The notes under the pieces: model-generated
The model's input: the letters and a program-made list of their open reading frames with translations, nothing else
Told to the model about the DNA's origin: nothing
Databases searched by the model: none
Position numbers and translations under genes: made by a program
Shown: piece by piece, positions 1 to 8,434 of the stretch
Layout of the letters: each line of letters starts with the position of its first letter
How positions within the stretch are numbered: position 1 is the first letter of the stretch
Assembly (NCBI GenBank): GCA_028873595.1
Contig: JAPPOV010000033.1
Coordinates: forward strand, 109,165 to 173,164
Direction of reading: 5' to 3'
Length of the DNA stretch: 64,000 nucleotides
Origin: Gemmatimonadota bacterium
Lineage (GTDB): Bacteria > Gemmatimonadota > Gemmatimonadetes > Longimicrobiales > Gaopeijiaceae

Positions 1-774
<774 letters not shown>

Positions 775-1968
775 GTGCTGCAGGATTCCACCGTGCCTGA
801 CGTTCCCGCATACGAACGCGACCCCACACTGACCCGCTTGGAGACGTCGATTGTAGAGGTCGGCACGACGGGAGGACGACCGTTCGCGGTGCTGGCCGAT
901 ACCGTGCTGTATCCGGAAGGTGGCGGGCAGCCTGCGGACCATGGTCACATCGACGATGTGGTGGTGAATGACGTGCAGGAGACCGGTGGGGTGATCCGGC
1001 ATATCCTGGGCGGACCTGTCGAGATCGGGCCGGTGACCGTCCGGCTCGACTGGACCCGCCGTTTCGACCACATGCAGCAGCACTCCGCGCAGCACCTGCT
1101 GACGGCGATCGCAGCCGATCGTTTTGGGTGGCAGACGACCGCGTTCCACCTGGGCCAGCACGTTTCGGACATCGAGCTCGACGTGCCCTCGATCGGTGCG
1201 GGGCTGCTTCAGGCATTCGAGGACGCCGTCGCTGCCGAGGTTCGCGCAGCTCGTTCCATCGCTGCTCGCCGGGTGAGCCGTGCGGAATACGAACGGATCG
1301 AGGTCCGATCCCGAGGGCTTCCCGCGGGACACGAGGGAGAGGTTCGGCTCGTCGAGATCGCTGGCGTCGACCTGAACACGTGCGGGGGTACACACTGCGC
1401 CAGCACGGCCGAGCTGGAGGCGATCAAGCTCCTCGGATCGGAGTCGCTGCGGGGTGGAACCCGGGTCTTTTACGTGGCGGGCGGGCGTCTGCGTCGTCGC
1501 TTGGGCGTCGAGGTCGAGCGGACCGCTGAGCTCCGCTCGGTTCTGGGAGCGGCCGATGACGAACTGGTTACAGCCGTTGAGGCGCGAATCGAGCAACTCA
1601 AATCGGGTAACCGGGCGCGTCGCCGGCTCGAAGAAGAACTGGCGTCTCTGCACGTGGAGCGCGTGCTCGCCCGGCCGGAGTCGGTTTCGGCCACACACTT
1701 CGACGACATGGATCTGCCGTTCCTTCAACGGGTCGCACGGGAGCTCGCGGAACGTGATCCCGGTCGTGTCATTCTGCTGACGGCGGGTGATGGGGAAGAG
1801 GGTTTTTTCCTGCTGGCTGCCGGAGTTGAGGCAGACGCTGATATACAGAGTCTCGGGCCTGGAGTGGCGACCGTGCTTTCGGGGAAGGGAGGTGGAAAGG
1901 GGCGTCTCTTCCAGGGTCGTGCGAGTCGCCTCTCGCTTCGTGACGAAGCGGCGAACCTTCTTCGTTGA
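775..1968 (+). CDS. alaX: Alanyl-tRNA editing protein, AlaX-L type with DHHA1-like tail
   Basis: Free-standing editing enzyme related to the C-terminal half of alanyl-tRNA synthetase. It hydrolyses Ser-tRNA(Ala) or Gly-tRNA(Ala) in the cytoplasm. From the GTG at 775 (397 aa) the AlaRS-type second domain shows YPEGGGQPADHG (residues 46-57), then the zinc and editing-site motifs HSAQH (His103, His107) and CGGTHC (Cys203, His207). All four ligands are present. A helical linker follows, then a Gly-rich segment (GKGGGKGRLFQG) as in the DHHA1 domain, which matches the long AlaX-L form of about 400 aa. A second GTG at 793 is an equally possible start and would remove six residues. A DUF6899 gene follows 75 bases downstream on the same strand. 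Confidence 0.9.
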   Translation: MLQDSTVPDVPAYERDPTLTRLETSIVEVGTTGGRPFAVLADTVLYPEGGGQPADHGHIDDVVVNDVQETGGVIRHILGGPVEIGPVTVRLDWTRRFDHMQQHSAQHLLTAIAADRFGWQTTAFHLGQHVSDIELDVPSIGAGLLQAFEDAVAAEVRAARSIAARRVSRAEYERIEVRSRGLPAGHEGEVRLVEIAGVDLNTCGGTHCASTAELEAIKLLGSESLRGGTRVFYVAGGRLRRRLGVEVERTAELRSVLGAADDELVTAVEARIEQLKSGNRARRRLEEELASLHVERVLARPESVSATHFDDMDLPFLQRVARELAERDPGRVILLTAGDGEEGFFLLAAGVEADADIQSLGPGVATVLSGKGGGKGRLFQGRASRLSLRDEAANLLR

Positions 1969-2043
1969 GAGAGCGAGTCGCGGCAACGCACGCGGCGTCA
2001 CAGTTTCTGTCGCGCTCCGTCTCCCTCCATACGGTCCCAGCCC

Positions 2044-2310
2044 ATGCCCTATATCGATCCGGAAGCTCGCACTCGCCTCGCGGCCGGTGACATGCCCGCG
2101 AGCGCCGGCGAGCTGAACTACGCCATTACCGTGCTTGTTGATGCGTATGTCAAACGCTTAGCGGACGCTGCGGGGCGCGTTCGTTACGCACACCTGAACG
2201 AGGCGATTGGTGTCCTCGAATGTGCCAAATTAGAGCTGTATCGGCGTGTTACGGCTCCGTATGAGGACGAGAAGATGGCCGAAAGCGGAGATGTCTATTC
2301 GATGTCGTGA
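2044..2310 (+). CDS. DUF6899-type small protein
   Basis: An 88-residue soluble protein of unknown role. It starts MPYIDPEAR and contains [13 protein letters not shown] followed by [15 protein letters not shown], the conserved block I associate with the DUF6899 family. That family has the same overall length and the same MPYI start. No signal peptide or membrane segment is visible. The last 16 bases overlap the end of the oppositely oriented sufE gene, so the two transcripts converge. The function is unknown, and the family name comes from memory of the conserved block. Confidence 0.75.
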   Translation: MPYIDPEARTRLAAGDMPASAGELNYAITVLVDAYVKRLADAAGRVRYAHLNEAIGVLECAKLELYRRVTAPYEDEKMAESGDVYSMS

Positions 2311-2765
2311 GCATTGGATGGGTCGGCGTCCTGCCGGGCGCTCGTGGCTTCTCGGACCTGTCGCTGCAGTCGGCCGAGGATTGCGCTCATGCCGCGCAGT
2401 CGGAGCGGAGAAACGACCTCGGCGAGACCCATCCTGCTGTAGAAGTCGGGAGGTACGGCGAGCACGTCGCGAGCCGAACAGCCCTCCAGTCCCGCGTACA
2501 GTATGCCGGCAAAGCCTCGCACAGTGGGGCTCTCCGGCGGAGCATCGAAGAAGAGATGAACTGAACCGCCAGGATCCACACGTGAGGCTAGGAAGAACGG
2601 GGTCTGGCACTCGTGGACCTGCTCGAGTTCCGAGCGATCGACGAGCAGCTCTGCCGGAAGGGGTGGAATCTTCTTCGCGTAGTGGAGGAGGGCTTGCACC
2701 CGGAGATCCTTCGGAGCCCGCTCGAACTTCGTGACGACTTTTTGCAGCGATGCTGGAATACTCAT
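2295..2765 (-). CDS. sufE: SufE-like sulfur acceptor protein
   Basis: Cytoplasmic partner of a SufS-type cysteine desulfurase. It accepts persulfide sulfur on a single cysteine and passes it to Fe-S cluster assembly. The 156-aa protein begins [11 protein letters not shown]. It carries the active-site region EQVHECQTP with the acceptor Cys53, and the later [16 protein letters not shown] block typical of SufE. An upstream in-frame extension to 2939 exists, but its composition is not SufE-like, so I chose the ATG at 2765. No sufS or other suf gene is adjacent. The neighbour across a 128-base divergent spacer is a rhodanese, so both face the same sulfur-transfer theme. Confidence 0.9.
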   Translation of the reverse strand: MSIPASLQKVVTKFERAPKDLRVQALLHYAKKIPPLPAELLVDRSELEQVHECQTPFFLASRVDPGGSVHLFFDAPPESPTVRGFAGILYAGLEGCSARDVLAVPPDFYSRMGLAEVVSPLRLRGMSAILGRLQRQVREATSARQDADPSNAHDIE

Positions 2766-2893
2766 GAGACCGCCTACCGTCGGGTGGCAGCGCGGTTCCG
2801 ATTTGTTATCGTTCCGCGTCTGAGCGCTATCGGTGTCCGCTGGGCGCTGAGCGCTGCCAACAGTGACCTGGACATGACATCTTGGAGCCATCG

Positions 2894-3769
2894 ATGTCCG
2901 TTGCACGAGATTCCAACCCGCGATTCGAACAGTACTCACATCCGGAGCGTCTCGTTTCCACGAGCTGGCTCGCTGAGCACCTCGACGACCCGAACGTCAT
3001 CGTCGTCGAATCCGACGAAGACGTGCTCCTTTACGACACCGGGCACATTCCGGGTTCGGTGAAGATCGACTGGCACATGGATCTGAATGATTCGCTCACG
3101 CGGGACTATTTGGATGGAGCGGCCTTCTCTGAACTTTTGGCCTCAAAAGGCATTTCCCGTGACACCACCGTCGTCTTTTACGGCGACAATTTCAATTGGT
3201 GGGCAGCCTATGCCCTCTGGGTTTTCACTCTGTTCAGGCATCCGGACGCCCGTCTTCTCGATGGAGGTCGGGCAAAGTGGCTTGCTGAGGGTCGCGACAT
3301 GACCACCGACATTTCCGAGCCTGCACCCGGTGAGTATCCGGAGGTGGAACGAGACGATGCCACGGTGCGGGCCTTTCGGGAGGATGTGTTGCAGCATCTG
3401 AAGACTGATGGTGGCTTAGTCGACGTTCGCTCGCCGGGGGAGTTCAATGGCACTCTGCTGCACATGCCCGACTACCCTCAGGAAGGTGCACTTCGGGGTG
3501 GGCATATTCCCGGCGCTTCGAACGTGCCATGGAAGTTGGCGACGAACCCCGATGGGACGTTCCGTTCCGAGAGAGAGTTGCGAGCGATCTATCTTGAGGA
3601 GCACGGCCTTTCGTTAGACGACGACGTGATCTCCTACTGCAGGATCGGTGAGCGCTCAAGTCACACGTGGTTCGTATTGTCTTATCTCCTTGGGTTCGAG
3701 AAGGTGCGCAACTACGACGGATCTTGGACCGAGTGGGGCAATCTGGTGGGTGCGCCGGTCGAACGCTGA
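2894..3769 (+). CDS. Sulfurtransferase with two rhodanese domains
   Basis: Thiosulfate or 3-mercaptopyruvate sulfurtransferase that moves sulfane sulfur to acceptors such as cyanide or thiols. The 291-aa protein has two rhodanese modules. The first (about residues 20-140) has [11 protein letters not shown] with no cysteine in the loop, so it is the usual inactive module. The second has [11 protein letters not shown] and the catalytic loop CRIGERS with Cys249. The loop sequence leans towards thiosulfate as substrate, but specificity cannot be settled by eye. The ATG at 2894 is preceded by GGAG six bases upstream, which is why I prefer it to the TTG at 2882. No signal peptide is apparent. Confidence 0.9.
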   Translation: MSVARDSNPRFEQYSHPERLVSTSWLAEHLDDPNVIVVESDEDVLLYDTGHIPGSVKIDWHMDLNDSLTRDYLDGAAFSELLASKGISRDTTVVFYGDNFNWWAAYALWVFTLFRHPDARLLDGGRAKWLAEGRDMTTDISEPAPGEYPEVERDDATVRAFREDVLQHLKTDGGLVDVRSPGEFNGTLLHMPDYPQEGALRGGHIPGASNVPWKLATNPDGTFRSERELRAIYLEEHGLSLDDDVISYCRIGERSSHTWFVLSYLLGFEKVRNYDGSWTEWGNLVGAPVER

Positions 3770-4051
3770 TGGTTGTCCGAGACCAAATCGAGGCCCTCAG
3801 CTATGGATGCGATCCTAGAGTGGCTCGACAAAAGAATGGGCGCGAGAGACGTTACGTGGAGCCTGATTTCGTCCGGATGTCTCCGTGACCCCGTCCGGTA
3901 GGCCCTACATCAGTAGTTCTATGGGCAGCAGTCTTCAGCCTATGCCTCGATGCCTCCTTGGAAAGTCGCGCTTTCCCATTTGGTGGTAGGGAGCCTGGGG
4001 TGAGATTGATTTTGGACTCGATCGATCGACCTTTGCACTCGGAGCTTCTCC
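3770..4051. other. Intergenic region upstream of mscS
   Basis: A 282-base gap with no gene I can support. A 32-codon frame starts at ATG 3803 with a GAGG nine bases before it, but it has no recognisable motif. The promoter of the MscS gene should lie in the right half. Confidence 0.3.
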
Positions 4052-5113
4052 ATGACGGAGTTTCTGGCCCAACCCTTCTACGGAAACACGATCCTCCAAT
4101 GGGGGATCGCTGCGGGAATTGCGGTCCTGTCGATTCTGGTGGGCAAGGCGGCCTTCTGGATCACTAGAGGGCTCTTTCGGAAAGCCACGAAGAAAACCGA
4201 GACTGAACTCGACGACCTCCTCGTGGATACGATCGACGGGCCGGTTGTCGTCCTCTTGACCGCGCTTGGCTTCTGGATCGCGGTGCAGTCGCTTACGCTG
4301 CCGCCCAACGTTGACCAGTTCCTTTGGGACGCCGTTCAGGCAGCGATGGTGCTCGCCGTCACTTGGATGCTGGCCAGACTGTGGGATGCTGTTGTGGACG
4401 GCCTTTTGAAGCCGCTAGTGGCTTCGAGTGACACGGATCTCGATGACCAACTCCTTCCCATCGCAAGGCGCGGGGGCAGGTCCGCAATCTGGATTGTGGG
4501 CTTGATCGTAGCCCTCAACAATGCGGGCTACGATGTGATGGCGCTCATTGCTGGTCTTGGGATCGGTGGTCTGGCTCTTGCGATGGCCGCCAAGGACACC
4601 GTGGCCAACTTCTTCGGTGGTTTTACGATCTTCACGGACCGACCGTTTTCCACGGGTGACCGGATCGTGATCAGCGGATTTGATGGTGTTGTTAAGGAGA
4701 TCGGGATCCGCAGCACCCGCCTCACGACGCTCTCCGGCTCAGAAGTGACAATACCCAACTCACGCTTTGCTGATTCACCCGTCGAGAATATTTCGCGGGA
4801 GCCCAACCGAAAGATCGTACTGAACCTCGGCCTCACCTACGACATGACGCCCTCTCAGATGGCACGCGCCATGAATATTCTGCATGAGGTGGTGGCGGCA
4901 CAGGGTGACGACACCGAGGAGAACGTAATCGCCGGCTTCAACTCTTTCGGTGACTTCGCGCTAGGGATCACCCTGATTTATTACATCACCAAGGGCGCTA
5001 ATCTCATGGACGTACAAACGGCTGTGAATCTGGCGATACTAGAACGTTTCAACGCCGAAGGCCTCGAAATGGCCTTCCCGACGCAGACTATCCACACGGT
5101 CTCAGTGTCCTAG
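4052..5113 (+). CDS. mscS: MscS-family small-conductance mechanosensitive channel
   Basis: Inner-membrane channel that opens when membrane tension rises and releases solutes after osmotic downshock. The 353-aa protein has hydrophobic segments near residues 15-38, 64-86, 92-112 and 145-165. The pore helix region GLGIGGLALAMAAKDTVANFFGG is followed by the MscS beta-domain start FTIFTDRPFSTGDRIV and by GIRSTRLTTLSGSEVTIPNS. This is the standard YggB core with one extra N-terminal helix. The start is supported by GGAG seven bases before the ATG. It appears monocistronic. Confidence 0.92.
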   Translation: MTEFLAQPFYGNTILQWGIAAGIAVLSILVGKAAFWITRGLFRKATKKTETELDDLLVDTIDGPVVVLLTALGFWIAVQSLTLPPNVDQFLWDAVQAAMVLAVTWMLARLWDAVVDGLLKPLVASSDTDLDDQLLPIARRGGRSAIWIVGLIVALNNAGYDVMALIAGLGIGGLALAMAAKDTVANFFGGFTIFTDRPFSTGDRIVISGFDGVVKEIGIRSTRLTTLSGSEVTIPNSRFADSPVENISREPNRKIVLNLGLTYDMTPSQMARAMNILHEVVAAQGDDTEENVIAGFNSFGDFALGITLIYYITKGANLMDVQTAVNLAILERFNAEGLEMAFPTQTIHTVSVS

Positions 5114-5270
5114 ATCGCTCAGTTTTTTCGCTGTTGGGATGACCAACGCTCTCGGCCAGTTGAGCTGAACGGGTTTACGCTCATCGACTGCGACGACCTG
5201 CACTTATTCGTGAAGGCAGCGATAGGCCGGGAGGGAGAGCATACAACCACCGCCGCGGACGATGCCCCAG

Positions 5271-6758
5271 TCAGTTCCGACCGGCAATCGCAAAATTCCA
5301 CGGCTCATGATCCGACGGAGTCCGCGACTCCATAACTGCCCTCACCTGTTCTACCACATCGGGGTTCTGCTCGGCGACGTCTGTCGTCTCGAACGGATCG
5401 ACGTCGAGGTTGTACAGCTCTATCGGTGCGTTCGGGTCGTCGTGGCCCCCGAGTCGTACGCCCTTCCAACGACCCATGCGTACCGCCTGGGCTCCATTCC
5501 AAAGCCCGTGGTACTCCCAGTAGAACGGACGATCGTCGACCTGCTCCTCCCCCAAGAGAGCGGGCAGTATCGACACACCGTCGAGGTCAGACGGCGCTTC
5601 CACGCCGGCGATATCCGCGAAGGTCGGCATCATGTCCCAGAATGCGGACACGTAGTCGCTTGTGGTTCCGGGCTCGATCTGCCCCGGCCATCGGGCGATC
5701 ATGGGCACGCGGATCCCGCCTTCGTACAGTGAGCCCTTGAGTCCGCGAAGCCCAGCAGTGCTCTCGAAGAATTCCGCATCCACGCCACCCGTGTACGTCG
5801 TACCGTTGTCACTGGTGAACACGACGACCGTGTTTTCCTTCAGACCGAGCTCCTCCAGCTGGTCGAGAATTCGCCCGATGTGATCGTCCATCCTTGTGAT
5901 CATCGCAGCGTATGCCGACAGGGGGCGGTAGTGTGGCAGGTATGTCGGATCGCCCAGATAGGGCTCCTCCTCAAACGCGTTGTCGTACTCAGCCAGCGAT
6001 GAGTCCGGGACCTGCAGTGCGACGTGCGGAATGGTGAAGGGCAGGTAAAGGAAGAACGGCTGCTCCTGGTTCTCCTCGATGAAGCGCAGGGCGTCGTCCG
6101 CCATCACATCGAGCGAGTACTCGTTTCCCTGGTACTGTCGGTACTGCTCAGGGTCGTTCGGGTCGTCTCCCTCGAAGCGCTGGTGCGGGCTGAAATACTC
6201 GTTGTCGAGCTCGACACGCTCACCGTTTCTCCACAGGTGCGTGGGGTAGAAGTTGTGCGCGAGCTGCTGGTCGAGGTATCCAAAGAAATAGTCGAAGCCC
6301 TGGAAGCGCGGTTGACCCACGGATTCTCGTCCCCCGAGACCCCACTTGCCGATCACGCCCGTGACGTAGCCGGCATCCTGCAGCATCGTTCCGATCGTGT
6401 AGGTGCCGGAGTCGAGCGGCATTTGACCGAGCTCGTTCGGGTCGGGGTAGCCGCCGACCTCGAAATTGTCCCGAATCTGGGATCGTAGCGTACTCAGCCC
6501 GGTCAACAGCGTGGCGCGGGACGGGGCGCAGACGGGGCTGCCCGAGTAGTGCTGGGTGAATCGGATCCCTTCCTCGGCAAGAGCGTCGAGATTGGGGGTC
6601 CTGATCAGTGTTTGTCCGTACGCGCCAACTTCACCGTACCCGAGGTCGTCCGCGAGCATGTAGATGATGTTGGGGGGCGCGGCGTCCTGGGTGGGCGCGC
6701 ATGCCGTGAGGGAAAGGCCGGTGAGCATGAGCGCGAACCGGCGTAGCGAGTGTCTCAT
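5271..6758 (-). CDS. Sulfatase lipoprotein (arylsulfatase A family)
   Basis: Predicted periplasmic or surface lipoprotein that cleaves sulfate esters. The signal peptide ends in LTAC, giving lipidated Cys20. Alkaline-phosphatase-fold metal ligands follow in LADDLGYGEVG (Asp37, Asp38). The sulfatase signature CAPSRATLLTG has Cys77, the residue converted to formylglycine, and FTSDNGTTYTGG supplies further metal ligands. The length of 495 aa is normal. The start overlaps the stop of the M28 peptidase by four bases (ATGA), and GAGGAG precedes it by about eight bases, so it is translationally coupled as the last gene of a DUF5916/M28/sulfatase operon. No formylglycine-generating enzyme is in the window. 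The natural substrate is unknown. Confidence 0.93.
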   Translation of the reverse strand: MRHSLRRFALMLTGLSLTACAPTQDAAPPNIIYMLADDLGYGEVGAYGQTLIRTPNLDALAEEGIRFTQHYSGSPVCAPSRATLLTGLSTLRSQIRDNFEVGGYPDPNELGQMPLDSGTYTIGTMLQDAGYVTGVIGKWGLGGRESVGQPRFQGFDYFFGYLDQQLAHNFYPTHLWRNGERVELDNEYFSPHQRFEGDDPNDPEQYRQYQGNEYSLDVMADDALRFIEENQEQPFFLYLPFTIPHVALQVPDSSLAEYDNAFEEEPYLGDPTYLPHYRPLSAYAAMITRMDDHIGRILDQLEELGLKENTVVVFTSDNGTTYTGGVDAEFFESTAGLRGLKGSLYEGGIRVPMIARWPGQIEPGTTSDYVSAFWDMMPTFADIAGVEAPSDLDGVSILPALLGEEQVDDRPFYWEYHGLWNGAQAVRMGRWKGVRLGGHDDPNAPIELYNLDVDPFETTDVAEQNPDVVEQVRAVMESRTPSDHEPWNFAIAGRN

Positions 6759-8416
6759 CGCCGACTCTCCTCACGGATTGCCCGGAATTCCGTGCCCTCG
6801 TTCCAGTTCGGCCATGTGTCGGACTCGATGACCGCCGAGCCGATCTCGTAGTAGAGCACGACGTCGTCCACTGCACCGCTGAGGTCCCACGTGTCATCGA
6901 ATTCGTCCGTGACCATGTGGTAGCGCTCGCGCGTATAGCGCGCGTTCATTTCGAGGCCGTACTCCGAGCCCCGTTCGACGTGATCGATTCCGTTCCCGGG
7001 ATAGATCATCGGCACGCCGAGTTTGGCCAACTCGAAGTGATCCGAACGGAAGTAGTAGCCCTTCTCAGGCTCGGGGTCCGGGTCGATACGGCGTCCCTGT
7101 GCAGCGGCTGCGGCGTCCGCGATCATGTCCAGCTCCGACATCCCATACCCTTGAACCACGAGTTCGCGCGTCGGTCCAAAATTGCTCAGACCGTCCATGT
7201 TCAGTCCAGCGACGGTTTTCGCGAGTGGGAAGACCGGGTTCTGCGCGTAGTGCTTGGACCCGAGGAGGCCTTGTTCCTCTGCGGTTACGGCGAGGAAGAG
7301 GATCGAGCGTCTCGGGGTGTCCGGCAGGTTGGCGTACGCTTCTGCCAATTCGAGCATGGCGGCGGTACCCGAGGCATTGTCGAGTGCCCCGTTGTAGATC
7401 CCATCCTCCCCTGCGTCGATCAACGCCTGGTCCGTACCGAAATGGTCCCAATGCGCCATGTAGATGAAGTACTCATCCCGGGCTTCATCGCCCGGGAGGA
7501 GTGCGACGACGTTCTTCGAGTCCGAGAAACGCAGCTCGTTTTCGACGGAGGTGGTCAGTTGGAGTCCCATCTCTGTTGGGCGAAGTGAACCGGTGGCAGC
7601 CTGTTCGTACAAGGCATCGAAGTTCATCCCAGCCCGTTCGAAGATCGCACGGCTCGTCTCCTCGGTCATCCATCCTTCGATCGCGACCCGACCGGCGTTG
7701 CCGTCCTCGGGCTGGAGGTTGAATTGGGGACCGGTCCAGCTGTTGCGGACGGTCTCCCAGCCATAGGCCGCAGGAGCCGTTCGGTGAACGATGAGAGCCG
7801 CTGCGGCACCCTGCCGGGCCGCTTCCTCGAACTTGTACGTCCAGCGCCCGTAGTAGGTCATCGAGTTCCCGCTGAAGACCGTCTCGTCTTGCGTGGCGTA
7901 GCCGGGATCGTTCACCAGGATGACGACCGTCTTTCCGTCCACGTCGACACCCTCGTAGTCGTCCCAGCCGTACTCCGGTGCGACGATACCATACCCGACG
8001 AAGACCATCTCGCTGTCCTCTACTCCGGATGATTCGACGACCCTTGTCGTCCACGTGACGACATCGTCAGGGTACGTGAAGCGCATTGGATTCCCGCGAC
8101 CCGCGACCGTGAAGGGCGCTTCTTCAGGATCGGCGGTGATGTCGACCAGCGGCACGTCCTGAAAGAAACTGCCTTCGTTTCCCGGCTGCAGCCCATAGGA
8201 AGCGAACTGTTCCGCGAGATACGCGACGGTGAGCGCTTCCCCCGGAGACGACGGTGCTCGACCGCCAAACTTATCAGAGGCCAAGATCTCGATATGCTGT
8301 GCGATCTCGTCTTCGGTGATCGATGGTGCACCTGAGGGGGCCTCCGAAGCAGGAGCCCCTGAACATGCCATGGTCGTGGCTGTGAGGACGAGTGCGAACA
8401 GTCTGCGTGGCGTCAT
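6755..8416 (-). CDS. M28-family zinc aminopeptidase lipoprotein with PA domain
   Basis: Secreted metallopeptidase that probably removes N-terminal residues from peptides outside the cytoplasm. Lipobox TMAC gives Cys18. A protease-associated domain occupies about residues 110-250. The two-zinc M28 core shows AHWDHFGTD (His322, Asp324), GALDNASGTA (Asp346), TAEEQGLLGS (Glu380/Glu381), GLNMDGLS (Asp408) and RSDHFELA (His460), so all ligands are present. The length of 553 aa fits M28 enzymes with a PA insert. AGGAG precedes the ATG by about eight bases. The gene sits 18 bases after a DUF5916 gene and overlaps the sulfatase, which makes a three-gene unit. Confidence 0.92.
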   Translation of the reverse strand: MTPRRLFALVLTATTMACSGAPASEAPSGAPSITEDEIAQHIEILASDKFGGRAPSSPGEALTVAYLAEQFASYGLQPGNEGSFFQDVPLVDITADPEEAPFTVAGRGNPMRFTYPDDVVTWTTRVVESSGVEDSEMVFVGYGIVAPEYGWDDYEGVDVDGKTVVILVNDPGYATQDETVFSGNSMTYYGRWTYKFEEAARQGAAAALIVHRTAPAAYGWETVRNSWTGPQFNLQPEDGNAGRVAIEGWMTEETSRAIFERAGMNFDALYEQAATGSLRPTEMGLQLTTSVENELRFSDSKNVVALLPGDEARDEYFIYMAHWDHFGTDQALIDAGEDGIYNGALDNASGTAAMLELAEAYANLPDTPRRSILFLAVTAEEQGLLGSKHYAQNPVFPLAKTVAGLNMDGLSNFGPTRELVVQGYGMSELDMIADAAAAAQGRRIDPDPEPEKGYYFRSDHFELAKLGVPMIYPGNGIDHVERGSEYGLEMNARYTRERYHMVTDEFDDTWDLSGAVDDVVLYYEIGSAVIESDTWPNWNEGTEFRAIREESRR

Positions 8417-8434
8417 GTGCGGATCTCCTAGAGT

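Noticed and set aside
3803..3901. 32-codon forward ORF with a GAGG upstream
   Set aside because: It is too short and motif-free to support. Chance starts of this kind are common in the gaps.
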